Origin: Myxococcales bacterium
GTDB taxonomy: Bacteria > Myxococcota_A > Bradymonadia > UBA7976 > UBA1532
DNA: 57,978 nucleotides
Direction: 5' to 3'
Assembly (NCBI GenBank): GCA_002731825.1
Contig: PCCS01000001.1
Location: 144,984-202,961 of the forward strand
Part shown: piece by piece, positions 35,584 to 43,201 of the stretch
Layout of the letters: the number at the start of each line of letters is the position of its first letter
Position numbering within the stretch: position 1 is the first letter of the stretch
The notes under the pieces: model-generated
Told to the model about the DNA's origin: nothing
Database searches by the model: none
What the model saw: only the letters and a program-made list of their open reading frames with translations
Translations under genes and position numbers: made by a program

Positions 35584-36375
35584 TTAGATCTCCATAAATC
35601 TCGCGTAGAGACCGATTAATAAAAAGCGTTCTTGAGTCTGACCGCTTCCCGTACCTGCAGCCCGTGTCGCCGGCCCGTCGAAGCCAACGGTACGCCCAGA
35701 GTAGTCGACTTGGAGAACCGTGGCCCAAGATTCGGAGACCGTCATCGCGAATTCGCTGTTGGCGCCGTAACCATAAAATAGGCTTGGGTTGCCCGTGTCG
35801 TTTGGCGATTCTCTAACGAAAAATGGGATGTCCCCCCTAAGAGTGATTCTCAGCCAATTGTCTCCATTGGCCCACGGCAAAGTGATGAAACCGGATGCGC
35901 CCGGACCGATGATATGGCGCTCTAAAAGAACCGAGGGCCGCTGTTCCTGAGCAAACTGAGAATACGCATTCAATCCAAGCCCCAAACCCAGCGCGATCGC
36001 GTCACTTCTATCCCCCAGAAACCATCGGTATTTGGCGCCGAATTTGTATCCAACTGTGTTGATGCTGACTTGCTGATCAAACACGCCGTCGATCTTGGCG
36101 CCCGTGCCCACATTAAGATCGCCATAGAATCCAAGTCTTTTCACTGGCCAGAAATCTGCAGCGAATAAGATCTGTGGAATGGCTGTTATACCAATGTCTG
36201 ACTGCACGGTGTCACTGCGATAGGCCAGCGATCCGGTCTGTAGCCCAATCCCCATGCTGATGCCGGGTTTTGTTTGTTTTATTCGCAGTTCGCGATCTGT
36301 CTCAGCCGCATGAACCATCGATAGATGGGCGAGCAAAACGAGAGCGAGTATGAGACTGTACTTAAACTTGCACAT
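35584..36375 (-). CDS. Probable outer-membrane beta-barrel protein
   Basis: The 263-residue protein starts with a signal peptide (KYSLILALVLLAHLSMVHA, cut after HA) and then consists of alternating-hydrophobicity strands with many Gly and aromatic residues, such as GISMGIGLQTGSLAYR, LGFYGDLNVGTGAKIDG, YKFGAKYRWFLGD, AIALGLGLGLNAYSQF and FLLIGLYARFMEI at the end. This is the look of an outer-membrane barrel or porin-like protein, though the last residue is Ile rather than the usual Phe. Its function is unknown. It is divergent from a secreted-protein gene at 36458, with an 82-bp gap. Confidence 0.75.
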   Translation of the reverse strand: MCKFKYSLILALVLLAHLSMVHAAETDRELRIKQTKPGISMGIGLQTGSLAYRSDTVQSDIGITAIPQILFAADFWPVKRLGFYGDLNVGTGAKIDGVFDQQVSINTVGYKFGAKYRWFLGDRSDAIALGLGLGLNAYSQFAQEQRPSVLLERHIIGPGASGFITLPWANGDNWLRITLRGDIPFFVRESPNDTGNPSLFYGYGANSEFAMTVSESWATVLQVDYSGRTVGFDGPATRAAGTGSGQTQERFLLIGLYARFMEI

Positions 36376-36457
36376 GTCGTGTCCGTGGTGGTTTGATGAT
36401 AATGATTACTCGGAGACCTCAGTTGACGCAAACAAGACGCGCTGAAGGAAACATAAA

Positions 36458-37024
36458 ATGATGTTGATAGGACGCGTTTTGGTCGTGGCGTTAATGTTGT
36501 CCTGGAGCGTATCTGCAAATGAGTCCTGGGCGCAAACACGACCTGAGATACCTCAGGTCTCCCAGAAACTCGATGATGTCGTTCATGCTTATTTCGGCCT
36601 CTACGTCATTGCCCGTGAGCGGCGAGATGCCAGTGAGCAGATCACCTTTCGCAATGGGACCCTCTCCATTCGATACCAGTGGTCAAAGCGGGCATCCCAG
36701 AAAGGCATTGCGTGTTCCGGCGGACGATGGCTGTTAGTCGGCCGCTTAAAGTCCGCCCTCGGCGCTCGAGCGCTCTTCCGAAAATTACCAAAGGTCCAGA
36801 AAATTGACCTGCATTTCGTCCAGGTCGATACCAGTGTCAAGCCTATTGGAGATGGTAAATATCAACAGATGCGACATGTTAAAACCATCGCAGAGTTTGA
36901 ATTGACTCGGGACAGAGCTATGAAATTAGACCCAGATGTACTGAGACATACTTTGGTGGGCCAGCGTTGTGTTCGATTTGTCAGGACGCTCTTGGACCGG
37001 GTTCGTATCGGTGCGTCACCCTAA
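36458..37024 (+). CDS. Secreted protein of unknown function
   Basis: The 188-residue product has a signal peptide (MMLIGRVLVVALMLSWSVSA, processing near ANESWAQT) and a basic alpha/beta mature domain of about 160 residues, including TLSIRYQWSKRASQKGIACS and LPKVQKIDLHFVQVDTSVKP. Two cysteines could form a disulphide. AGGAAACATAAA upstream of the tandem ATGATG supplies a ribosome site. I do not recognise a family. It converges with the Fic-like gene with a 50-bp gap between the stops. Confidence 0.75.
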   Translation: MMLIGRVLVVALMLSWSVSANESWAQTRPEIPQVSQKLDDVVHAYFGLYVIARERRDASEQITFRNGTLSIRYQWSKRASQKGIACSGGRWLLVGRLKSALGARALFRKLPKVQKIDLHFVQVDTSVKPIGDGKYQQMRHVKTIAEFELTRDRAMKLDPDVLRHTLVGQRCVRFVRTLLDRVRIGASP

Positions 37025-37074
37025 GCATCCATCGATTGGTCTGCACGACGCGGTCTTATGCAGTCTCTCTCTAG

Positions 37075-37887
37075 TTAGCCAGCAGCCGCTGCGGAGTTCC
37101 GCCCTTCGATAAGTGCCAACGGCGTCTCAAGGCGCGACAATAACTTGGATACGCAATCTGAAAAGACATCACCGAGACGATCAGGCATTGGATGATTAAG
37201 AGCATGATAATATGCATCTCGGGCGTGAGATGGGATGATGACAGGCGGATATCCCCGACTTAGGAGCAAGAGGTTAGTAAAAAGCCGAATCGTCGTTCCT
37301 GGATTGCGTCTAAATGGATACGCATGCATGAGACCATAGTGAAAAATGGCTGCCACGCGGACTGGGTCACACGAACCATCAAACTCGGCATCAACATAGT
37401 CTAGCAACCGACGCAGATGAGTGGCGATTCTCTCCGGGTCACAAATATCCTGGAAGTAATCCCGATGCACCGGCGAGGTAATTCGATAGAGTCCGCCCCG
37501 ATCACGTGGCTCTGGTGTAATCAGCCTGTGAATGCGTTTCAAATTCTCAAGATTGACTTGGTCGGGTCCGTCATGTGCCCGATTCCAAACCAGGAAAATT
37601 GCATCTCGATACCGCCTGATTTTTTCCATGAGCGGTTTTAAATAAGGCGCGACCTCAGAATCGCGATGCCGTAGGGCTTGCGCGATCTCAGAGGTCTCAT
37701 ACGGACACCCTTCAAGCATGTTGTCATGATGGATCCACGACAGCAGTAATGCGATAGAAGGCGGGTTTGGTCGTGGGCTCCGGTGAGCGATGGTGTGAAT
37801 ACGGTGGTGTTCGAGCGCTTTTATGAATTCTGGTGTTGCTGGCACGTCAATCTCCTCAATAGTCCATGACGCACTATGAGGTTGCAC
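37075..37887 (-). CDS. Fic/DOC-fold protein with a degenerate active site
   Basis: The 270-residue protein has the Fic layout. An inhibitory-helix-like motif HHDNMLEG (53-60, with E59-G60) lies upstream of the core, as in class II Fic proteins. The core motif that in Fic enzymes reads HPFxxGNGRxxR reads here AYPFRRNPGTTIRL (189-202), followed by NLLLLSRGYPPVII. Thus the catalytic His is Tyr190, and the Asp-Gly-Asn-Gly-Arg loop is Arg-Asn-Pro-Gly-Thr; only the PF and the final Arg201 are kept. Active Fic enzymes transfer AMP or other groups to protein hydroxyls; this copy should not do so by the known mechanism. The rest of the gene is intact, suggesting selection for the fold. Confidence 0.85.
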   Translation of the reverse strand: MQPHSASWTIEEIDVPATPEFIKALEHHRIHTIAHRSPRPNPPSIALLLSWIHHDNMLEGCPYETSEIAQALRHRDSEVAPYLKPLMEKIRRYRDAIFLVWNRAHDGPDQVNLENLKRIHRLITPEPRDRGGLYRITSPVHRDYFQDICDPERIATHLRRLLDYVDAEFDGSCDPVRVAAIFHYGLMHAYPFRRNPGTTIRLFTNLLLLSRGYPPVIIPSHARDAYYHALNHPMPDRLGDVFSDCVSKLLSRLETPLALIEGRNSAAAAG

Positions 37888-37908
37888 ATGTCGTGCCAGC
37901 TGTGTTGC

Positions 37909-38838
37909 TTACGCCAGCGAATACGGGTAGCGCCACTCGGGATGGGCAGGGGATGATCCTTTGACGATGTCGAAGTAAGTGCTTGCGATCATTGATGAAA
38001 TTTCACCTGGACGGCCTGGCCCAATGTCTCTACCGTCGATCTCACGCACAGGTGTTACCTCGGCTGCAGTACCGCATAAGAAGATCTCATCGGCAACGTA
38101 GAGCTCGTCGCGAGTCATCGTTCGCTCTTCGACCGTGACACCCAAGTCATGGGCGATGTCGATTACGCTCTGTCGCGTAATGCCACCGAGGATGCTTGAG
38201 CCATACGGTGGTGTAATCAACTTTTGGTTTTTGACGACGAAAATATTTTCGCCAGTACATTCAGACACATAGCCATTTGTGTCGAGCATGATTGCTTCAT
38301 CGTAGCCAGCGGTCATTGCATCTCGTTTAGCTATGACAGAATTGACATACTGCCCGCAAATTTTTCCTTTAACCATGTTTGCGTTGATGTGTGAGCGGCT
38401 AAAAGAACTGACGGTTGCCCGGATTCCATTCTTGAGGGCTTCGCTGCCCAAATAAGCACCCCACTGCCATGATGGTATGGCCACATGAATTGTATTGCCT
38501 GTTGCACCTAGACCCATGGTTTCACTGCCCATGAACACCAAAGGCCTCAGGTAGCCCCAATCGAAATTGTTTGCCCTGAGTGTGATGACGCAGGCTTCAA
38601 TTAAATCGGCGGGCGTAAACGGGATCTTTAGGCCCAAGATATGTGCGGACTCGAAGAGGCGCTTAATGTGTTCTTGGAGCCGGAGAATGTGGCTCTGACC
38701 GTCTTCTCTACGATAGGCCCTGATGCCTTCAAAGGCGCCGTATCCGTAATGAAGCGTATGCGTCAGCACATGGACATTTGCATCTTCAAAGTTGACCAGT
38801 CGGCCATCCATCCAGATCTTATCAGACTTAATAGACAC
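37909..38838 (-). CDS. ilvE: Branched-chain amino acid aminotransferase
   Basis: The 309-residue protein matches class IV PLP aminotransferases: IWMDGRLVNFEDANVHVLTH, LHYGYGAFEGIRAY, KGKICGQYVNS carrying the Schiff-base lysine, EAIMLDTNGYVSE, CTGENIFVVKN and SSILGGITRQSVIDIA. It performs the last step of Leu, Ile and Val synthesis and the first of their breakdown. The start is GTG 38838 with GGAGAG 4 nt upstream. An 8-bp inverted repeat (38854-38861 with 38874-38881) lies just before this ribosome site and could affect translation. Confidence 0.94.
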   Translation of the reverse strand: MSIKSDKIWMDGRLVNFEDANVHVLTHTLHYGYGAFEGIRAYRREDGQSHILRLQEHIKRLFESAHILGLKIPFTPADLIEACVITLRANNFDWGYLRPLVFMGSETMGLGATGNTIHVAIPSWQWGAYLGSEALKNGIRATVSSFSRSHINANMVKGKICGQYVNSVIAKRDAMTAGYDEAIMLDTNGYVSECTGENIFVVKNQKLITPPYGSSILGGITRQSVIDIAHDLGVTVEERTMTRDELYVADEIFLCGTAAEVTPVREIDGRDIGPGRPGEISSMIASTYFDIVKGSSPAHPEWRYPYSLA

Positions 38839-38853
38839 AACACTCTCCGATCC

Positions 38854-38881
38854 AGCGCGTCCCGGATCAAAGTGACGCGCT
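38854..38881. promoter_or_regulatory. Inverted repeat just upstream of ilvE
   Basis: AGCGCGTC (38854-38861) and GACGCGCT (38874-38881) are perfect 8-bp complements with a 12-nt loop. In ilvE mRNA this hairpin would end some 10 nt before the GGAGAG ribosome site. No T run follows it, so it is not a typical terminator; it may be an operator or a translational control element. Confidence 0.45.
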
Positions 38882-38911
38882 CAACTCATTTCACATAATT
38901 GCTCGATAAGC

Positions 38912-38942
38912 CCAACGACGGAGAAAACGCTCTCATCGTTGG
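38912..38942. repeat. Long imperfect hairpin in the ilvE-glmU gap
   Basis: CCAACGA (38912-38918) pairs with TCGTTGG (38936-38942), and inside it GAGA (38921-38924) pairs with TCTC (38931-38934), leaving a 6-nt loop and a small internal bulge. No T run follows on either strand. Confidence 0.45.
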
Positions 38943-38992
38943 CCTGCGCGCACAGAGCTTGACCCGAACAAGACTCTGACTACACATCGCTG

Positions 38993-39125
38993 GTTTCAGC
39001 ATCAGAACCGATAGCCCCGATTATTTTCTGTGTGCCTCATCGATGCCCACAGAAAATAGCCCTCAACCGAGGGGGATCGGATAGCACAGACTGGGTCCCA
39101 TTTGCGAGCCTCATCGGGGGTTTTT
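38993..39125 (+). ncRNA. Candidate structured RNA ending in a terminator-like stem
   Basis: CCCCGAT (39015-39021) pairs over about 90 nt with ATCGGGG (39113-39119), which is followed at once by G and five T, a terminator-like end. Directly stacked on the left arm is a perfect 11-bp stem, TATTTTCTGTG (39022-39032) with CACAGAAAATA (39048-39058), and next to it CCCTC/GAGGG (39060-39064 with 39069-39073). This makes a multibranched fold. A weak promoter, TTGACC (38959-38964) 16 bp before TACACA (38981-38986), would start an RNA near 38993. I know of no matching Rfam family by eye; it could be a small RNA or a leader attenuator for glmU. Confidence 0.3.
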
Positions 39126-39150
39126 CTCAATTTCTACAGTAATTTAGCTC

Positions 39151-39197
39151 ACCGATTAGTTCTACTTTTAGTAACTCTGTTTATAGTTACTATCGGT
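39151..39197. promoter_or_regulatory. Nested palindrome upstream of glmU
   Basis: TAGTAACT (39169-39176) and AGTTACTA (39185-39192) are perfect 8-bp inverted repeats with an 8-nt spacer. Around them ACCGAT (39151-39156) and ATCGGT (39192-39197) form a second inverted pair. Symmetry and spacing suit a dimeric repressor site. A poor TATAGT lies within it at 39182-39187. Confidence 0.4.
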
Positions 39198-39311
39198 AAA
39201 GGTTGGTCTTGAATGTGATATCGGCATGGACCTAAGCGTATTTCTGTCGTACATGCACAAGCATCAAAGCTGGCATGGAGATTTGTCTGGCGTGGGCTAA
39301 CAGGAGGCGAT

Positions 39312-40721
39312 GTGTCACGTTCGAAAGCAATTGTGTTGATGGCGGCAGGCCTCGGAACTCGTATGAAATCGGATGTGTCGAAAGTACTCCATCCGGTCGC
39401 CGGTCGGCCCATGATCTTCTATCCTATCAGAACGGCGATTGAGCTTGATGCAGAGAAGATCGTGGTTGTTCTCGGACATCAACGAGAGCGGATCGAAGCC
39501 TATCTCAAGTTCGCATTTCCAAATGCACCTATCCAGATTGTCATCCAAGCGCAACAACTGGGTACAGCCCATGCTGTATTATGTGCGAAGGACGCTCTGG
39601 CTGGTTTTGAAGGCGATGTATTCATTCTGAGTGGTGACGTTCCTGCATTGCCTACGGACGTCATCGAAGAATTGGATTCCGCTGGGAGAAGCGCTGTGGT
39701 GTCAGTGCTTGGAATGAACCTGCATAAGCCAGGGGCTTATGGGCGTTTGATTACCGACGGCGATGGAGCGTTGAAAGCGATTACAGAAGCCCGCGATTGT
39801 ACACCTGAGCAACGTGCTGTCACGATTGTCAATGCGGGCGTCTATCGTGCGGATGCAAAATTTCTGTTTGCAAGCCTGCAGCAGATTGGGACTGACAATG
39901 CCCAGAATGAATACTACCTCACGGATATTGTCGCCGATGCTGTCAAGCGTCAGCTGTCCGTTTCGATGACCGTGCTGGAAGGCGATGATGCAGGTCTAGC
40001 CGAAGGCGTAAACGACCGTCTTGGGCTCGCGCGCGCGGAAGCCCGAATGCAGGATCGATTACGGCGCGATGCCATGCTCAGCGGAGTGACCCTAATCGAC
40101 CCGACGACTGTTGTCCTTCATGATGGCGTAAAAATTGGTCCCGACACCACCATTGAGCCGAATGTGTCTTTGCTGGGGAAAACCGAGATTGGATCTGGGT
40201 GTTTCATCGAACAGGGCTGTCGAATCAGCGACACTTCAGTAGGCGATAACTGCCATATTAAAGCCAATTGCCACATTGAAAAGACGAGCGTGGAATCGAG
40301 TTGCCAGGTTGGCCCATTCGCCCGTCTGCGTGAGGGGACGTCCCTTGGGACGGGAGTCAAGGTCGGCAATTTTGTAGAGACCAAGAAAGCCCGCTTCGAT
40401 GACGGTGCTAAAGCGAGTCATTTAAGCTATATTGGTGATGCTCACGTTGGTGCATCGGCTAATATCGGAGCAGGTACAATCACATGTAATTACGATGGCT
40501 ATAGGAAATTTAAGACCGAGATCGGGGCCAATGCCTTTATCGGTTCAGACACTCAGTTAGTGGCCCCCGTCAAAGTCGGCGATGGGGCCATCGTTGCGGC
40601 TGGGTCAACGGTGACTAAAGATGTGCCATCGGATGCGTTGGCGCTGAGTCGTATGGCTCAGACCAATAAAGACGGTTGGGCAGAGAAAAAACGCCGACTT
40701 GAGCAGTCGCGTGAGAGCTAG
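39312..40721 (+). CDS. glmU: Bifunctional GlcNAc-1-P uridyltransferase / GlcN-1-P acetyltransferase
   Basis: The start is GTG 39312 with AGGAGG at 39302-39307. The 469-residue protein has an N-terminal nucleotidyltransferase domain with LMAAGLGTRMKSDVSKVLHP, LGTAHAVLCAKDAL and LSGDVPALP. A left-handed beta-helix of hexapeptide repeats follows (about 255 to the end), with VGNFVETKKARFDDGAKASH and NIGAGTITCNYDG, the acetyltransferase active-site region. It makes UDP-GlcNAc for peptidoglycan and LPS. glmS follows 13 bp downstream, so the two enzymes that start and finish this pathway share a transcript. Confidence 0.97.
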   Translation: MSRSKAIVLMAAGLGTRMKSDVSKVLHPVAGRPMIFYPIRTAIELDAEKIVVVLGHQRERIEAYLKFAFPNAPIQIVIQAQQLGTAHAVLCAKDALAGFEGDVFILSGDVPALPTDVIEELDSAGRSAVVSVLGMNLHKPGAYGRLITDGDGALKAITEARDCTPEQRAVTIVNAGVYRADAKFLFASLQQIGTDNAQNEYYLTDIVADAVKRQLSVSMTVLEGDDAGLAEGVNDRLGLARAEARMQDRLRRDAMLSGVTLIDPTTVVLHDGVKIGPDTTIEPNVSLLGKTEIGSGCFIEQGCRISDTSVGDNCHIKANCHIEKTSVESSCQVGPFARLREGTSLGTGVKVGNFVETKKARFDDGAKASHLSYIGDAHVGASANIGAGTITCNYDGYRKFKTEIGANAFIGSDTQLVAPVKVGDGAIVAAGSTVTKDVPSDALALSRMAQTNKDGWAEKKRRLEQSRES

Positions 40722-40734
40722 GGAGTAGGCGGAC

Positions 40735-42564
40735 ATGTGTGGCATTGTTGGGTATATAGGCGGTCAGGATTGCGCTAATATTCTATTGCGTGGTTTGGAG
40801 CGGCTTGAGTATCGCGGTTACGATTCCGCGGGACTTGCCATTTACGATTCGGGTGAGACCCGAGTTGCACGCTCTGTAGGCAAACTCGTCAATTTAGGAC
40901 GATTGATTACACAATCGCCGATTCCCGGTCGGATTGGTATTGGCCATACCCGATGGGCAACCCATGGCCGACCGAGCGAGGAAAATGCACACCCACATAC
41001 GGCTGGCAGCGTGACCGTTGTCCACAATGGTATCGTGGAAAACCACTTGGCTTTGAGAGCTCAACTGGAATCTCGGGGCCATTTCTTTTCAAGCGAGACA
41101 GACACAGAAATCTTCAGTCACCTCATCAGAGAAAAGATTGATTCGGGCTCTAATTTAAGCGATGCCGTCAGGCAAATTTTGCCGAGCATCGAAGGGAGCT
41201 ATGCCATCGCTGTGATCTCAGCGACCGAACCGGACAAGATCGTCGTTGCCAAAAATGCCAGTCCATTGGTCATCGGCATGGGAGAGGGCGAGATGTTCCT
41301 TGCCAGCGATATCCCGGCTTTGCTCAACCACACCCGGAATTTTATCTACTTACACGAGCAGGAAATGGCGGTGGTTACTGCTGACGGTGTGGTGCTGACT
41401 AACCTAGATGGTGCCGTCTTTGAGCGAGCGCCAAAGCACATTACCTGGACGCCGTCTCAGGCAGAAAAGGGTGGCTATAAGCACTTTATGCTCAAGGAAA
41501 TCCACGAGCAGCCGCGAGCGATGATCGACACCTTACGTGGGCGCATCTCCTTAGAGACGGGTGATGTCCATTTGGAGGATGTGACGCTCGACGATGCCCG
41601 TGTCAGAGCCATTGACCGAATCTACATCTGTGCCTGTGGCACCGCATGGCATGCGGGTCTTGTGGGTAAGCGATTCATTGAGCAATGGGCAAAAATTCCC
41701 GTCGAAGTTGATTTAGCGAGCGAGTTTCGATATCGCGATCCCTTGGTGACGGAAAACAGCTTGTTCATCGCCGTCAGTCAGTCGGGTGAGACCGCCGACA
41801 CATTGGCCGCACTGAAAGAGGCGAAGCGCCGCGGGGCACGGGTTTTGAGCGTGTGCAACGTCATGGAGAGCAGTATCGCACGTGAATCAGATGACATCGT
41901 CTACACCCATGCAGGCCCCGAGATTGGCGTGGCGAGCACAAAAGCGTTTATGACCCAGATGCTGGCACTCAACCTCGTCGCTTTATTTCTGGGGCGGAGA
42001 CGGGGCACAGCGTCAGCAGACGTGGTCACACATGCGCTGGATCAACTCAGCCACTTGCCTGGCTTAGTGGAGCAGATCTTGGCTGAGACCAGTGACATCG
42101 AGCGTATTTCTCGAAAATACGTCGGTGCCAGGGATTTTCTCTATCTTGGTCGCGGTGAGAATTTCCCCATCGCCCTAGAAGGTGCCCTCAAACTCAAAGA
42201 GATCAGCTATATCCATGCCGAAGGCTATGCGGCCGGCGAGATGAAGCATGGCCCCATCGCACTCATCGATGAAGAGATGCCGGTTGTCGTCATCAGCCCC
42301 AAGGGCAGCCACTACGATAAGACCGCCAGTAATATGCAAGAGGTCATGGCCCGACAGGGCCGGGTCATCGGCGTGGCAACAGAAGGCGATAGTGAGCTTG
42401 CCGGTTTGGCCGAAGATATCTTGTATGTGCCTGACGTTGCCCAGTTCTTGCAGCCTTTTGTGACCACTGTTCCTCTTCAACTCTTGGCGTATCATGTGGC
42501 CGATATGAAGGGGACCGATGTAGACCAGCCTCGTAATTTGGCCAAGTCCGTCACTGTGGAATAG
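40735..42564 (+). CDS. glmS: Glutamine--fructose-6-phosphate aminotransferase (isomerizing)
   Basis: The 609-residue protein begins MCGIVGYIGG, placing the catalytic Cys at position 2 after Met removal. The glutaminase half has GIGHTRWATHGRP, and two SIS isomerase domains follow, with VSQSGETADTLAALKEA, GVASTKAFMTQM, GRGENFPIALEGALKLKEIS and the C-terminal DQPRNLAKSVTVE. It makes glucosamine-6-phosphate from fructose-6-phosphate and glutamine. No glmS ribozyme is possible in the 13-bp gap from glmU. Confidence 0.97.
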   Translation: MCGIVGYIGGQDCANILLRGLERLEYRGYDSAGLAIYDSGETRVARSVGKLVNLGRLITQSPIPGRIGIGHTRWATHGRPSEENAHPHTAGSVTVVHNGIVENHLALRAQLESRGHFFSSETDTEIFSHLIREKIDSGSNLSDAVRQILPSIEGSYAIAVISATEPDKIVVAKNASPLVIGMGEGEMFLASDIPALLNHTRNFIYLHEQEMAVVTADGVVLTNLDGAVFERAPKHITWTPSQAEKGGYKHFMLKEIHEQPRAMIDTLRGRISLETGDVHLEDVTLDDARVRAIDRIYICACGTAWHAGLVGKRFIEQWAKIPVEVDLASEFRYRDPLVTENSLFIAVSQSGETADTLAALKEAKRRGARVLSVCNVMESSIARESDDIVYTHAGPEIGVASTKAFMTQMLALNLVALFLGRRRGTASADVVTHALDQLSHLPGLVEQILAETSDIERISRKYVGARDFLYLGRGENFPIALEGALKLKEISYIHAEGYAAGEMKHGPIALIDEEMPVVVISPKGSHYDKTASNMQEVMARQGRVIGVATEGDSELAGLAEDILYVPDVAQFLQPFVTTVPLQLLAYHVADMKGTDVDQPRNLAKSVTVE

Positions 42565-42723
42565 GCAAGCTTATATGCGAAGACGGCATCTTACGAATAC
42601 CAAGGAAAAGGCATTGATTTTATCGCAATAGGATTTGGCGCCGTGGCATTCGTTCGGATCGAAAAACTCACCAAGGCCCTCAAGGAAAAGGGGCCACTCG
42701 ATTACGGCTACAAAGCGGACTAG
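42565..42723 (+). pseudogene. Duplicated mini-gene, copy 1 (start codon ATT, shortened)
   Basis: This is the left copy of a tandem duplication that begins right after the glmS stop. The reading frame 42613-42723 (36 codons) encodes DFIAIGFGAVAFVRIEKL followed by a Lys-rich tail ending YGYKAD. Compared with copy 2 it has ATT where copy 2 has ATG, and lacks 9 bp inside the hydrophobic segment. The AAGGA motif before it is kept. ATT starts are rare, so this copy is probably decayed, although the frame is unbroken. Confidence 0.55.
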
Positions 42724-42749
42724 TCAATGAGTATGTTCATACCGAAGCT

Positions 42750-42917
42750 GCAAGCTTGTACATTAAGACCGTACTAGAAGGAAATTAAGGAAAAGAGATG
42801 GATTTTATCGCAATAGGATTTGGCGTATTAGGCTTCGTGGCATTCGTTCGAACCGAAAAACTCATCAAGACCCGCAAGGAAAAGGGTCTACTCGACGAAA
42901 GCTACAAAGCAGACTAG
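42750..42917 (+). CDS. Tiny membrane protein, copy 2 of a tandem duplication
   Basis: The ORF lies at 42798-42917; the rest of this span is the duplicated leader. ATG 42798 has AAGGA at 42787-42791. The 39-residue product starts MDFIAIGFGVLGFVAFVRTE, a single short hydrophobic helix, then KLIKTRKEKG and an acidic-aromatic tail ending ESYKAD. That is the usual shape of a small inner-membrane protein with a charged cytoplasmic tail. The two copies share the same distance (48 bp) from a GCAAGCTT marker to the start codon. Function unknown. Confidence 0.65.
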
Positions 42918-43201
42918 TTCTTTGGGCCGTTCATAGGAACGCTTCAAGCAAGCGATACGGTCCAATCGGCATACTTAGAGCTGAATTTTCACAAAACTGA
43001 GTCCGTATTTATGTGTGATCATCTCTCATGGTAGGCCAGCCATTGGTGCCAGTCCAGCGTAAATGGGGTCTGACCATCTGGTGTCTATTTCAACAAAATT
43101 CTCGTCTCGGCTATGAGGCAAATCGAGCATGTGGGGCGAGCGAACTGTGTTGAAAGACTAGACACGGCACAGATGTTCAGGTAGTCAGATTCCATAGGCA
43201 T
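42918..43201. other. Intergenic region before the helicase gene, nothing recognised
   Basis: These 284 bp hold no convincing ORF, RNA gene or terminator. It should contain the promoter of the helicase gene, but no good pair of hexamers stands out. Confidence 0.4.

Noticed and set aside
38839-39311. T-box or branched-chain attenuation leader for ilvE
   Set aside because: No T-box consensus AGGGTGG and no leader peptide rich in Leu, Ile or Val was found on the ilvE strand.
40722-40734. glmS ribozyme/riboswitch
   Set aside because: Only 13 bp separate glmU and glmS; there is no room for the ribozyme.
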